From contig RPRQ01000002.1 in the NCBI GenBank assembly GCA_003818205.1, positions 62,001-126,000 on the forward strand: a stretch of DNA of 64,000 nt, written 5' to 3'. The stretch comes from Bacteroidales bacterium. Its GTDB lineage: Bacteria; Bacteroidota; Bacteroidia; Bacteroidales; Tenuifilaceae. How positions within the stretch are numbered: the first letter of the stretch is position 1; each line of letters starts with the position of its first letter. The translations under genes and the position numbers were made by a program. This document shows, in pieces, positions 24,354 to 34,200 of the stretch. A model generated the notes under the pieces. The model worked only from the letters and a program-made list of their open reading frames with translations. It was not told where the DNA came from and ran no database searches.

Positions 24354-25964
24354 ATGGAAAAATTACTTCTACTTGGTGATGAAGCAATTGCGCAAGGAGC
24401 AATTGATGGAGGAATGTCGGGTATTTATGCATATCCAGGAACACCCTCTACGGAAATTATGGAATTTGTTCACGGATCAAAAATTGCAGAAGACCTAAAC
24501 ATACACAGGCTTTGGTCTGCCAACGAAAAAACAGCCATGGAATCTGCCCTTGGCATGTCCTACGCAGGTAAGCGTTCAATGGTCTGCTTTAAGCACGTTG
24601 GCTTAAACGTTGCTGCCGATGCGTTCGTAAACGCATCAATTACAGGGGTTAACGGTGGTGTAATCGTTGTATCGGCTGATGATCCTTCGATGCACTCATC
24701 GCAAAACGAGCAGGATTCAAGATTCTATGCAAAGTTTACCATGATACCTATACTTGAGCCATCCAATCAGCAAGAGGCTTACGATATGGCGTACTACGGT
24801 TTTGAACTTTCAGAAAAGCTTAACGTTCCAGTGATGCTCCGCATCACTACCCGCCTTGCTCACTCACGTGCAGGGGTACAACGTAAGGAGATGAAGAAGC
24901 AGAATCAGCTAAAACTACCTTCAGACCCTCGTCAATTCGTACTTCTACCTGCCATTGCTCGTAAAAACTATAAAAAACTTATTGGAATGCAGCCTGCAAT
25001 GGAGGTTGAATCTGAGAAATCACCCTTCAATCAGTACATTGATGGAGCCGATAAGAAATTAGGCATTATTGCAGCAGGTTTGGCATTCAACTACTTAATG
25101 GAGAATTATGTTGATGGAAAAAACCCACACCCAATCCTTAAATTAAGTCAATACCCATTGCCTGAAAAGCAGGTGGCTAAACTTTATAATCAATGCGATG
25201 CTATTCTTATATTAGAGGATGGTGCACCCTTGATTGAAGAGATGCTAAGAGGTTTCTTAAATCTTGGCAAACCTATCCATGGCAGGCTTGATGGAACAGT
25301 ACCACGCGATGGCGAATTGGATCCAAATGTTGTAGCCAAAGCATTGGGCATGGAAGTTCATGAGGGTCAAGTTGTACCAGAAGTTGTGAAGAATCGTCCC
25401 CCATCATTATGCCAAGGATGTGGACACCGCGATGTTTTCGAGGAATTGAATGAAGTACTTTTAGATTATGGAACTGGACGCGTGTTTTCCGATATAGGTT
25501 GCTACACTTTGGCAGCATTGCCTCCATTCAATTCCATCAACTCATGCGTTGACATGGGTGCTTCAATCACCATGGCCATTGGAGCGGCTGATGCCGGTTT
25601 AGTGCCTGCCGTTTCGGTAATTGGTGACTCCACCTTTACCCACAGCGGTATGACAGGGCTACTCGATGCTGTGAATAAGAACTCTCCTATCACGGTTATT
25701 ATCTCCGATAACTCTACCACAGGTATGACCGGTGGTCAAACATCCGCTGCACATGGCAGGATTTATGAAATATGTAAAGGTCTTGGAGTTGACCCAGAGC
25801 ACCTAATAACAATGATTCCTTTAAAGAAACACCATGAGGAGAATGTTAAAATCTTAAGACGAGAGCTTGAATACAAAGGGTTATCTGTGCTAATCCCACA
25901 AAGGGAGTGCATTCAAACATTTGCCCGCCGTAAGAAATCGGAGAAAAACGAGTCAAACGAGTAA
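24354..25964 (+). CDS. iorA: Indolepyruvate ferredoxin oxidoreductase, alpha subunit (short form)
   Basis: 536 residues. With IorB it oxidatively decarboxylates aryl pyruvates (indolepyruvate, phenylpyruvate) to aryl-acetyl-CoA, reducing ferredoxin; an oxygen-sensitive step of amino-acid fermentation. Seen: N-terminal pyrimidine-binding domain ('GGMSGIYAYPGTPSTEI', 'NEKTAMESALGMSYAG'), a middle domain, and the TPP-binding domain with 'CQGCGHRDVF' and 'GDSTFTHSGMTGLLDA...DNSTTGMTGG'. Usual IorA proteins continue with a two-cluster ferredoxin domain; this one stops at 'TFARRKKSEKNESNE' and has no CxxCxxC set. iorB follows after 21 bp. Confidence 0.92.
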   Translation: MEKLLLLGDEAIAQGAIDGGMSGIYAYPGTPSTEIMEFVHGSKIAEDLNIHRLWSANEKTAMESALGMSYAGKRSMVCFKHVGLNVAADAFVNASITGVNGGVIVVSADDPSMHSSQNEQDSRFYAKFTMIPILEPSNQQEAYDMAYYGFELSEKLNVPVMLRITTRLAHSRAGVQRKEMKKQNQLKLPSDPRQFVLLPAIARKNYKKLIGMQPAMEVESEKSPFNQYIDGADKKLGIIAAGLAFNYLMENYVDGKNPHPILKLSQYPLPEKQVAKLYNQCDAILILEDGAPLIEEMLRGFLNLGKPIHGRLDGTVPRDGELDPNVVAKALGMEVHEGQVVPEVVKNRPPSLCQGCGHRDVFEELNEVLLDYGTGRVFSDIGCYTLAALPPFNSINSCVDMGASITMAIGAADAGLVPAVSVIGDSTFTHSGMTGLLDAVNKNSPITVIISDNSTTGMTGGQTSAAHGRIYEICKGLGVDPEHLITMIPLKKHHEENVKILRRELEYKGLSVLIPQRECIQTFARRKKSEKNESNE

Positions 25965-25985
25965 TTCAACTTAAAAAATAAAAAA

Positions 25986-26567
25986 ATGAAATCTGATATC
26001 ATACTAGGCGGCGTTGGAGGACAAGGTATTCTCTCAATTGCTGCTGCCATAGGGCTAGCAGCCTTAAAAAACAATCTACACCTCAAACAATCGGAGGTTC
26101 ATGGGATGAGCCAACGAGGAGGTGATGTTCAATCGCATCTTCGCATATCGAGCAAACCCATCGCTTCCGATCTTATTCCAAAGGGCAAGGCCGATCTAAT
26201 TATCTCGGTTGAGCCCATGGAGGGGCTAAGATATCTACCTTTTCTTTCGAAGGATGGTTGGTTGGTAACAAACATTACCCCTTTTAACAATATCGCCGAT
26301 TATCCAAGCATAGAGGATTTATTAAAGCAGATAAAGGCTTTTCCAAACCATATTGCTATCGATGCCGATGCCATTGCGAAAGCAGCGGGCTCATCGCGCT
26401 CATCGAATATTGTTATGCTAGGTGCCGCATCCCCTTTTATCGATATTCCTTATGAACGCTTAGAGGATGGTATTCGTCAACTTTTTGGTAAGAAGGGCGA
26501 CGAACTGGTTAATACAAACCTCAAAGCCCTAAAGGCGGGTAGAGAGTTTACCGAAAAAAACAGGTAA
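25986..26567 (+). CDS. iorB: Indolepyruvate ferredoxin oxidoreductase, beta subunit
   Basis: 193 residues, the gamma-type 2-oxoacid:acceptor oxidoreductase domain. 'IILGGVGGQGILSIAAAIG' is the family's N-terminal glycine loop and 'SEVHGMSQRGGDVQSHLR' the conserved core. It is the obligate partner of the upstream iorA (21-bp gap). A strong terminator follows 17 bp after the stop. Confidence 0.94.
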   Translation: MKSDIILGGVGGQGILSIAAAIGLAALKNNLHLKQSEVHGMSQRGGDVQSHLRISSKPIASDLIPKGKADLIISVEPMEGLRYLPFLSKDGWLVTNITPFNNIADYPSIEDLLKQIKAFPNHIAIDADAIAKAAGSSRSSNIVMLGAASPFIDIPYERLEDGIRQLFGKKGDELVNTNLKALKAGREFTEKNR

Positions 26568-26583
26568 AAACCTTTAATATCTG

Positions 26584-26620
26584 AATAAAACCCCTTATCA
26601 TTGAGGGGTTTTATTTTTTA
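26584..26620 (+). terminator. Intrinsic terminator of iorAB
   Basis: Perfect 12-bp stem AATAAAACCCCT (26584-26595) with AGGGGTTTTATT (26604-26615), 8-nt loop, then a T-run. Confidence 0.88.
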
Positions 26621-26736
26621 TGCCTCGTCATAATAAATAAGATTTGAGAAATACGCATCGTTAAAAAAAGATGATGATTGTTCTGGATAGTATTGATTGT
26701 ATAAAATAATCACTACTGAACGACTAAATTATTATG

Positions 26737-27020
26737 TAATTCATGAAATACTTGATTACTACATTCAATGTATAGGTCGCCCCTGCCTACCGGCAGGCAG
26801 GCCTAACAGGGCTTGATTTTCGGGTTTACCCGAATTATTGACTTCGTTGCCTGACAATTGCTGGATCGCTAAGTCAATAAGGCGGGTTAATAAAAACACT
26901 ACAAATAGGTCATCGCTACGCGACTTTAAAAAAGCAGCATCGCTGCTAACTATTTGTAGAATAGATGATATTATATTTCATCTAGAAGCAGCATCGCTGC
27001 GATCTATTGAAATTTGATTT
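26737..27020 (+). repeat. Dispersed intergenic repeat, copy B
   Basis: Second copy of the family at 3971-4214, same orientation and same order of blocks, and like copy A directly upstream of a + strand gene. It carries an extra insert (about 26816-26895) containing a hairpin-like TTGACTTCGTTG/AAGTCAATAAG arrangement. The CTACAAATAG (26901-26910) and CTATTTGTAG arms and two GCAGCATCGCTGC hairpins are intact here. Confidence 0.8.
26779..26812. repeat. GCCTGCC palindromic element inside repeat copy B
   Basis: CCTGCCTACCGGCAGGCAGG (26782-26801), identical to 4027-4046 and sitting at the same site inside the CCCCT/AGGGG-type hairpin of the larger repeat. Confidence 0.8.
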
Positions 27021-27086
27021 TTTCTCGGTTAATAATGAAAATAATACATCTTTGCATAATCTATAATACCTGCAAGCTACAAGAAC

Positions 27087-27842
27087 ATGATTACGGCATT
27101 AATAGTTGATGGTGAAAATAAGGCGAGAGAAACGCTTATACACATGCTTTCGGCTTACTGCCCCACCATAAAAGTTATTGGAGAAGCGAATGGTGTTGCT
27201 TCGGGATATAAACAAATAATCGATTTAAACCCCGATGTCGTATTCCTCGATATTGTAATGCACGATGGAACAGGTTTCGAACTGCTTAAAAAATTCGAAA
27301 GAATCGATTTCTACTTCATTATCATAACAACACATCATGAATTTGCCATTCAATCATTTAAAGTAAATGCCCTCGACTATTTGCTTAAACCAATTGATTC
27401 AACCGATCTTATCAATGCTATTGCTAAGCTAACAAAAATGGTTAATAGCGATGATAAAATCTCGAAGATAAATACACCGCCTTCCAATCTTGAAAAGGGT
27501 AATGATGATTCAAAAAAGATTGTACTCAAAACGCTAGAAGGGGTTTTCGTTGTCCATTCCGATGATGTTGTGAGGTGTGAATCGCAAAACAACTGCACCT
27601 TATTCTATTTTAAAGACGGTTCAAGAATATTGATTTCCAAAACCCTAAAAGAGTTTGATGAGGTTCTAACACCCATATCGTTTATTCGATGCCATCAATC
27701 GCATTTGGTTAACATGAAACATATTATCAAATATTCAAGATTCCCAAATCCAACTTTGGTTTTAAGCGATAATTCAAGAGTTCCTGTGTCGGTCAGGAAG
27801 AGAGAGGCAATTGAACGAATTCAAAAAAAACAGCTAGACTAG
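27087..27842 (+). CDS. LytTR-family response regulator
   Basis: 251 residues: receiver domain (1-120) with phospho-acceptor Asp55 in 'VVFLDIVMHDGTGF' (the usual Pro after Met is His here), Thr/Lys switch residues in 'FIIITTHHEFA' and 'DYLLKPID', then a LytTR DNA-binding domain (about 145-250, 'VVRCESQNNCTLFYFKDGS', 'FIRCHQSHLVNMKHI'). LytTR proteins usually pair with a 5TM/7TM LytS-type kinase; none is adjacent, so it is an orphan here. Its stop overlaps that of the hemerythrin gene on the other strand by 9 bp. Confidence 0.93.
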   Translation: MITALIVDGENKARETLIHMLSAYCPTIKVIGEANGVASGYKQIIDLNPDVVFLDIVMHDGTGFELLKKFERIDFYFIIITTHHEFAIQSFKVNALDYLLKPIDSTDLINAIAKLTKMVNSDDKISKINTPPSNLEKGNDDSKKIVLKTLEGVFVVHSDDVVRCESQNNCTLFYFKDGSRILISKTLKEFDEVLTPISFIRCHQSHLVNMKHIIKYSRFPNPTLVLSDNSRVPVSVRKREAIERIQKKQLD

Positions 27843-28241
27843 CCCATACTTCTTTAGATGCACCATATACTTCTTATCAGATATTAGGATATGATTTATC
27901 AGCCAATCGGAAAGAAATTTAATTAACTCCACAGAAATTTGTTTCCCTTCAGCTTCAAACTGATTCTTTAACGTTTCAATTTTTTCGATAAATAACTCAT
28001 GCTGAATTTTATGATCAACGGAATCGGGATAGTTGGTTGTTGAAAAGAATAACTCCTCGCGCCTAAAATGTGTTTTTGTATAATCTACAAGCTGTGCTAT
28101 TATCTCTGTAAGAATACCCTTCGTCTTGCCATGGCTTATAGCATCGTAAAGCTGATTGATAATTCGAAACATACCCTGATGATCCTCATCAATGCTTTTT
28201 ATGTTAACGCTATAATTCTCATTCCAATCGAAGAGATTCAT
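27834..28241 (-). CDS. Bacteriohemerythrin
   Basis: 135 residues, a four-helix non-heme diiron protein that binds O2. All seven ligands are present: His21, His58, Glu62, His77, His81, His117 and Asp122. The N-terminal 'FDWNENYSVNIKSIDEDHQGMF' (segment IKSIDEDHQGMF) is standard. As a single-domain protein in an otherwise fermentative neighbourhood it may sense, store or scavenge oxygen. The OmpR-type regulator begins upstream on the same strand (44-bp gap), so the two may be cotranscribed. Confidence 0.95.
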   Translation of the reverse strand: MNLFDWNENYSVNIKSIDEDHQGMFRIINQLYDAISHGKTKGILTEIIAQLVDYTKTHFRREELFFSTTNYPDSVDHKIQHELFIEKIETLKNQFEAEGKQISVELIKFLSDWLINHILISDKKYMVHLKKYGLV

Positions 28242-28285
28242 AATATTTGACTTTTTTTACATTTCAATACAGTAAAAACGCCGTT

Positions 28286-28978
28286 TTATTCAACAAATTT
28301 ATAACCCACCCCTTTTACTGTAGTTATATGCTCCTCACCTATTTTCTCTCTTAGTTTACGTATATGTACATCAATAGTTCTATCACCAACAATAATATCA
28401 TCACCCCAAATGATTGAAAAAATCTCCTCACGGGTAAAAACCTTCTGAGGACGGCTATACAAAAGCTTCAGAAGTTCAAACTCCTTCTTGGGCAAGAAAA
28501 TTTCGACCCCTTGTTTGACGATAACATATCGTTCAGTATCAATAAAAAGACCTCTTTGCTCAATCATCACCTGTGGCTTGCTAAGGAATTCAATTGGTAT
28601 ACTTCGTTTTAACAGAGCTTTAATCCTACTTACCAAAACCTTTGGTTTTATGGGCTTTGAAATATAATCATCGCCTCCAGCCTCAAATCCAGCAATCTGG
28701 CTATAATCTTCCCCCCTTGCCGTTAGGAATGCGATTAGAACATCTTTCAGGCCTGTCAACCTTCTGAGCTCCTCACAGGTTTCAATACCATCCATACCCG
28801 GCATCATTACATCGAGTAGGATAAGCTGTGGTTTTACCTCCTGAGCCAACCGAATAGCCTCTTTCCCGTTGGATGCGGTATGAACAATAAATCCCTCTTT
28901 ACGAAGGTTATACCCGATAAACTCTAAAACATCGGGTTCATCGTCAACGAGTAGTAAATTATATTTATTAGTATCCAT
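28286..28978 (-). CDS. OmpR/PhoB-family response regulator
   Basis: 230 residues. Receiver domain (1-120) with 'LLVDDEPDVLEF' and phospho-acceptor Asp56 in 'LILLDVMMPGMDG', Lys switch in 'DDYISKPIKPK'; winged-helix effector (about 132-230) ending 'GDRTIDVHIRKLREKIGEEH-ITTVKGVGYKFVE' (segment DVHIRKLREKIG). No sensor kinase is adjacent. Lies 44 bp upstream of the hemerythrin gene on the same strand. Confidence 0.94.
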   Translation of the reverse strand: MDTNKYNLLLVDDEPDVLEFIGYNLRKEGFIVHTASNGKEAIRLAQEVKPQLILLDVMMPGMDGIETCEELRRLTGLKDVLIAFLTARGEDYSQIAGFEAGGDDYISKPIKPKVLVSRIKALLKRSIPIEFLSKPQVMIEQRGLFIDTERYVIVKQGVEIFLPKKEFELLKLLYSRPQKVFTREEIFSIIWGDDIIVGDRTIDVHIRKLREKIGEEHITTVKGVGYKFVE

Positions 28979-29179
28979 GAATTTTTTATTTATTGCCGTT
29001 TTAACACCTTTTTTACATTAAACAAAAATAGGCTTAAAAAGCTTAACGCAGCGTTACGTTAGCATTAATTAAATATTAAGGGAATGTTAACTTTCAGCCA
29101 AACAGATAATAATGGATCAATAATTTCACAGCTATTATTAATCAGCTGTATTAAATTATGGCAACTAATTTTTTTTTAT

Positions 29180-29187
29180 CATATTTG
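29180..29187 (+). promoter_or_regulatory. Possible -7 box of the SDR-VOC operon
   Basis: CATATTTG, one mismatch from TAnnTTTG, 26 bp before the ATG. Confidence 0.35.
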
Positions 29188-29213
29188 CCATGCTTAAATA
29201 AAATATCAGAAAA

Positions 29214-30011
29214 ATGATTTCATTTAAAAATCGGTTAATTCTTATAACAGGCTCAACATCAGGTATTGGAAAAGCACTTGTCATTCAACTAGCCAAGGAA
29301 GGTGCAAATCTTATTATTGCCGATAGGGATGAAGCTGAACTCAATGCAACAAAGGTTGAGTGTTTAAAATACACTTCGTTTTGCGAAACAATAACATTCG
29401 ACCTTTCAAATCCCAATGAGGTATCGCAAGCAGCGTCAACAGTTCTTGAAAAATATGGTCCAATCTACCTCCTAATCAATAACGGAGGAATAAGCCAACG
29501 TTCTTTGGCGCATGAAACCCCCATTGAGATTGATCGAAAAATAATGGAGATCGATTTTTTCTCCTATATTATCCTCTCAAAAGCATTCATCCCCTCAATG
29601 ATTGAACAGAAAGAGGGGTACATTGCCGTAACAAGCAGTTTGTCCGGCAAATTCGGATTTCATCTTCGCTCCTCCTACTCTGCTGCCAAGCATGCGCTTC
29701 AAGGTTACTACGAAACGCTAAGGATGGAGCTAAAGCAACACGGCATATCGGTTACTATCGCTTACCCTGGCTCTATTAATACGAGTATCTCAATAAATGC
29801 CATTGAGAAAGACGGTAGTAAACATGGAGTTATGGATCCTGCACAGAGCAATGGCATGTCTGCCGAAACCTGCGCTAAACATTATATTCGTGCAATAAAG
29901 AAAGGGAAAGTTGAGGTTCTCATCGGAGGCAAGGAATTTATTATGTTTCATCTAAAAAGATTCTTCCCTCGTCTTTTCTTCAAATTAATTCTTAAAATAA
30001 AAGCTACATAA
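29214..30011 (+). CDS. Short-chain dehydrogenase/reductase
   Basis: 265 residues, classical SDR. 'ITGSTSGIGKAL' is the NAD(P) glycine motif; 'INNGGIS' the structural motif; the catalytic Ser-Tyr-Lys is visible as 'VTSSLSGKFG' and 'YSAAKHAL'. The C-terminal tail after 'GKVEVLIGGKE' is basic and hydrophobic, suggesting membrane association as in DHRS7-like reductases. Followed after 18 bp by the VOC gene. Substrate unknown. Confidence 0.9.
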   Translation: MISFKNRLILITGSTSGIGKALVIQLAKEGANLIIADRDEAELNATKVECLKYTSFCETITFDLSNPNEVSQAASTVLEKYGPIYLLINNGGISQRSLAHETPIEIDRKIMEIDFFSYIILSKAFIPSMIEQKEGYIAVTSSLSGKFGFHLRSSYSAAKHALQGYYETLRMELKQHGISVTIAYPGSINTSISINAIEKDGSKHGVMDPAQSNGMSAETCAKHYIRAIKKGKVEVLIGGKEFIMFHLKRFFPRLFFKLILKIKAT

Positions 30012-30029
30012 TTAAATGACATCAAGAAA

Positions 30030-31109
30030 ATGGAGAAGGTGATTTGTGGAATACAACAGATTGGTATAGGTGTTACCAATGTTTACGAAACATGGAAATG
30101 GTACAAAGAGTTCATTGGTACCGATATTCGGATTTTTGAGGACAGCACTGTTGCTGAGCTGATGCTGCCCTATACAGGAGGTCAACCACGCGAACGCCAT
30201 GCAGCGTTAACAATCAACCTTCAGGGTGGAGGTGGTTTAGAGATATGGCAATACAGGGGTAGAACACCTTTAGCACCATCTTTCGACGTTCAAATCGGTG
30301 ATCTAGGAATCTATTCCATAAAATTCAAGTGTCGCGATATTAAGGAAGCCTATAAGTCATTTGTAGATAAAGGGGTTAATCCCCTAACCACACCTCAGCC
30401 AAACCCTGCGGGTATAAACCATTTCTTTGTAAGAGACCCATTCAACAACGTCTTTGAGGTTTTCGAAAGCACTTCGTGGTTTAAAAATGAGGGGAAGCCT
30501 ACAGGTGGCGTTTCAGGGGCAATCATTGGAGTAAGCAATATTGATAGCTCATTGGAGGTTTACTCAAAGCTGTTAGGTTACGATAAAATCCTATCCGATT
30601 TAACCGGCAAATTCAACGATCTTATTGGCATTCCTGGTGGTACAGGAACGTTTCGTAGGATGCTATTAACCCACTCAAAGCCACGAAAAGGGGCATTCAG
30701 CCCGCTCTTTGGCGATACCCAAATTGAGCTTATCCAAGCCATCGATAGGCCATCAAATAAAATCTTCAAGGATAGGCTTTGGGGTGACCTAGGATTTATT
30801 CACCTTTGTTTTGATATTCGGCATATGGATAGCCTTGAAAAAGAGTGCAATGCACTTGGTTATCCATTCACAGTAAACTCAAATGTTAAGCATAACGAAA
30901 AAGGTAGCTTTGATATGGGCGAGGCGGCAGGACACTTCACATACATTGAAGATCCTGATGGAACGCTAATTGAATTCGTTGAAACCCATCGAATTCCTCT
31001 GCTTAAAGCTTTAGGCATAAACCTTAACCTCGATAAGCGCAATCCTGAAAAACCATTACCACGATGGATAATTAATATGATGGGACTAAAAAAGGTAAAA
31101 GGGTTGTAA
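30030..31109 (+). CDS. Double-VOC domain protein (glyoxalase/dioxygenase superfamily)
   Basis: 359 residues with two vicinal-oxygen-chelate domains: about 5-150 ('QQIGIGVTNVYETWKWYKEF', 'FVRDPFNNVFEVFE') and about 160-325 ('IIGVSNIDSSLEVYSKLLGYD', 'FTYIEDPDGTLIEFVET'). Metal-ligand positions of VOC enzymes (a His or Glu at the second and last strands) look present in the 'LIEFVE' and 'VFEVFE' strands. Cotranscribed with the SDR, and the final codons form the left arm of a terminator. The reaction cannot be assigned. Confidence 0.8.
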   Translation: MEKVICGIQQIGIGVTNVYETWKWYKEFIGTDIRIFEDSTVAELMLPYTGGQPRERHAALTINLQGGGGLEIWQYRGRTPLAPSFDVQIGDLGIYSIKFKCRDIKEAYKSFVDKGVNPLTTPQPNPAGINHFFVRDPFNNVFEVFESTSWFKNEGKPTGGVSGAIIGVSNIDSSLEVYSKLLGYDKILSDLTGKFNDLIGIPGGTGTFRRMLLTHSKPRKGAFSPLFGDTQIELIQAIDRPSNKIFKDRLWGDLGFIHLCFDIRHMDSLEKECNALGYPFTVNSNVKHNEKGSFDMGEAAGHFTYIEDPDGTLIEFVETHRIPLLKALGINLNLDKRNPEKPLPRWIINMMGLKKVKGL

Positions 31110-31127
31110 AGCCCTTTTACCTTTTTT
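31088..31127 (+). terminator. Intrinsic terminator of the SDR-VOC operon, overlapping the stop codon
   Basis: Stem of 16 bp, left arm 31088-31103 inside the last VOC codons, right arm 31112-31127, ending in six T residues. The TAA (31107-31109) lies in the loop. Confidence 0.88.
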
Positions 31128-31235
31128 ACACGCTCCTATTCACCATCAATAACCGTTTATATTGCTAGGAATTAAACATGTTTAATCTTTAAGGTTCTCT
31201 CTAATGCTACAAATATAAAGGTTTCTCTTTGGTAC

Positions 31236-34200
31236 TTATCGTGGTATGTATCGTGCAATTCTTCGTGCCAATCTTCGGAATTTGAATCGCTCCATATAGC
31301 TGCTAATCATTCTTAGGATATTAAACCACAAGAAAAGGTAAAAAACAAACGACATAAACCAAATGGCCATGGTATTAAACCAAAAAGTAGGGATTGAAAG
31401 ACTTCCATATCTCTTCTCAGGAGCGAATAGGTTTGCTCGACCGTTAATAGTTGTAGGCGATGCGTAAATGGGATTGTACCTCCTAATAAGCCTATCCCCT
31501 ACCTCTTCAACCTTAGTAAGCTCATTGGTGTTTAGCAGCAAATTATTCAGCGCCTTATTGTTGTATTTTAAGCTTAACTTATAAACTGCATTATCGCCTC
31601 CAAGTCTCTTGGCTAATTCTTCGTAATGAGCATCCTTTTCTTGGTTAACCCTTTGAAATAAAGCATTAAAATGGTTACGAAGCCGATTTAATACATCTTT
31701 GACGTAATGAATGCTTTCAAGGGAAACTCCATTGGGGTTTAATGAGGAAGTATCAGGATAATTCAGATCCTTTATCGGGTAGTCACGAGAGAGCAAAGCA
31801 ACTTCATTCTGAACCACTTTTAGATTATGAAGCGTATGAGGGGTACGTTTATTGAGAATTATATCCTTTAACGATTCATCGAGCAGAATCTGAATTTTTG
31901 GGATTAAGAACGATGCGTAATAGGTGCTCGTACTCAACTCCTTATTGTAGCTAAAAAACTCCTTCTCGAACTCATTCGATGAAAACTGATGAACGCATAA
32001 AGCCTCATAGGACCAACGGCTAAGCATTACATCACCTAAAAAAGGAACTACCTCTGGGTTACTAATCGTCTTATGCAGCTTGTTGTAGTTTACAATAACA
32101 CCGCTAAACAGCAATTGAGGGACAAGAATTAGAGGTATCATCACGTAGATAGCGACAACCGAGTTTAACGCCGCAGAAATATTAAGTCCCATCAGGTTTG
32201 CACAAACGGCTGTAGAGAAAAGAATTAGCCAATGGCTAAAAAGCATACCCTGAATCTCAAGGATTGAGTTACCAACAATCACAAACAGAAACGATTGTAT
32301 AGCCGAAAAAATGATAAGCACCAGTACCTTGGAATTGATGTAGCTGAAGTAGCTGAGATTGAGGAATCGCTCACGCTGTCGAACCTTACGATCGCGAATT
32401 ATATCCTCTGCGCTAATCGTTAAACCAAGGAAAAGAGTCGCTACTACGCTCATGAAAAGATAACTGGGGATATTATCGTTATTGCTAAAAATGTACTCAT
32501 TGGGATTATTGACCGTACCCCCTATAAACTTTGTAAAAAATCCTAGTATAATGGCTAAAAGAGGCGCAGCAACAAGGCTGATGTACATAAACTGCTTATT
32601 CACCATTTTGCTGAATAGGTTTCGCTTGAAGAAAATCCACATCTGTCGTTTACGCGATGGAATGCTAAAACCGCTTTGGGGAAGAGGTGATTTGGCATCG
32701 CAGTTCATAAGTACAATCTTACTCTCAATCGTTTTTTTATATAGCTCATACCAATCCTGCGCTGAACGTTTTCTTTTTCGTGTTAGCTTACCATACTCAT
32801 TTACAACCCTTGCTTCAACAATTCGGAGAATCTGCTCGGTATTTACGTTTCCGCAGGTTAGGCATTCACTCTCCTCCGCTTTCAGGTAGTGTGCTATCCG
32901 TTTAAAATAGACCACTGCTCCCATTGGATTCCCTTGGTAAATAACCCTTCCTCCATGGTCGAGTACAATAATTTTATCGAAAAGTTTAAAGATATCGGAT
33001 GAAGGCTGATGGATATTGGCAAAAACAATTTTCCCTTTAAAGGTCTGCTTTTTAAGCATTAGTATCACCCGCTCCGAGTCCATCGACGATAACCCCGATG
33101 TTGGCTCATCAACGAATAGAATGCCCGGTTCACGGAGCAGCTCGATTGCTATATTTAGCCGCTTACGCTGCCCCCCGCTAATAAATTTATTGATGGGATC
33201 ACCAACCTTTAAATCTCTAGCTTCAAGTAAATCGAAGTCAAGTATGGTTTTATCAACAAGTTCACGAATTTGGCTATCGGTGAACTTGCTAAAACACAAA
33301 CAAGCGCTAAAGTATAGGTTTTGATACACTGTTAGTTCCTCAATGAGCAGATCGTCCTGAGGAACATAACCAATTAACCCCTCTAAATCTCTTTTATCCT
33401 TATGTAAATCGTAGCCATTAATAATTATTGAGCCATCTGCTGGCTTAAGATTCCCATTTAATATATTAATTAGGGTTGATTTGCCAACCCCACTCCCACC
33501 CATGATTCCGATTAACTGACCCGAATGAACGCCGAAAGTAAAGGGGTGAATTCCATCGGTACTCCCTTTATGCTTGTATTCAATATTGTAGGCATTTAGG
33601 GTGATAAAAGCTTTATTCATATCCTGAATAAAAGCACTTGCAATTTTTGAGTAGTAGATGGGGTTAATACGCTGGTTCCGAATAACTCCCCCGGCACCAA
33701 AAATGTAAGCCCGTCCGGGTTTTAGGTTTCGGCTATTGAGGAATAGATCGTTTTCGCCAAAATACTTTACTAAGAATGTATTAGTGCTAGCAATATGAAG
33801 TACAAATACTTGCCCTCTAATCTTTTCATTATATAGATGCTTTATTTCAGGTATAGGGTTATCCTTATTGCCATCGATTAACAGAATTTGACCATTCCAA
33901 GGAATACACGATGAATCCTGACAAAGAATAAAATCTTTGCCATTATTGAATTCAAACTCGCTGATATTGAACTGAACAGCTACCGATTTAATGAAATCGA
34001 GTTTGTTAGGACTATCGAATCGGCTATCGCCGATGAACTCGATAAGCTGAAGTATTAACCATACCTTTTGGTGCTGCTCGAATTCATTGTTTATGTTTGA
34101 GCATATCTCTGAAATCCTCTCAGAAATAGGGTAATTATAAGTATCTGATGATTGCTGCTGAATATCCGGTGGATGGTACAACGATAAGTAACTATCGAAC

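Noticed and set aside
32482-32889. 135-codon + strand frame inside the ABC transporter gene
   Set aside because: Antisense shadow of a well-supported 1041-residue protein.
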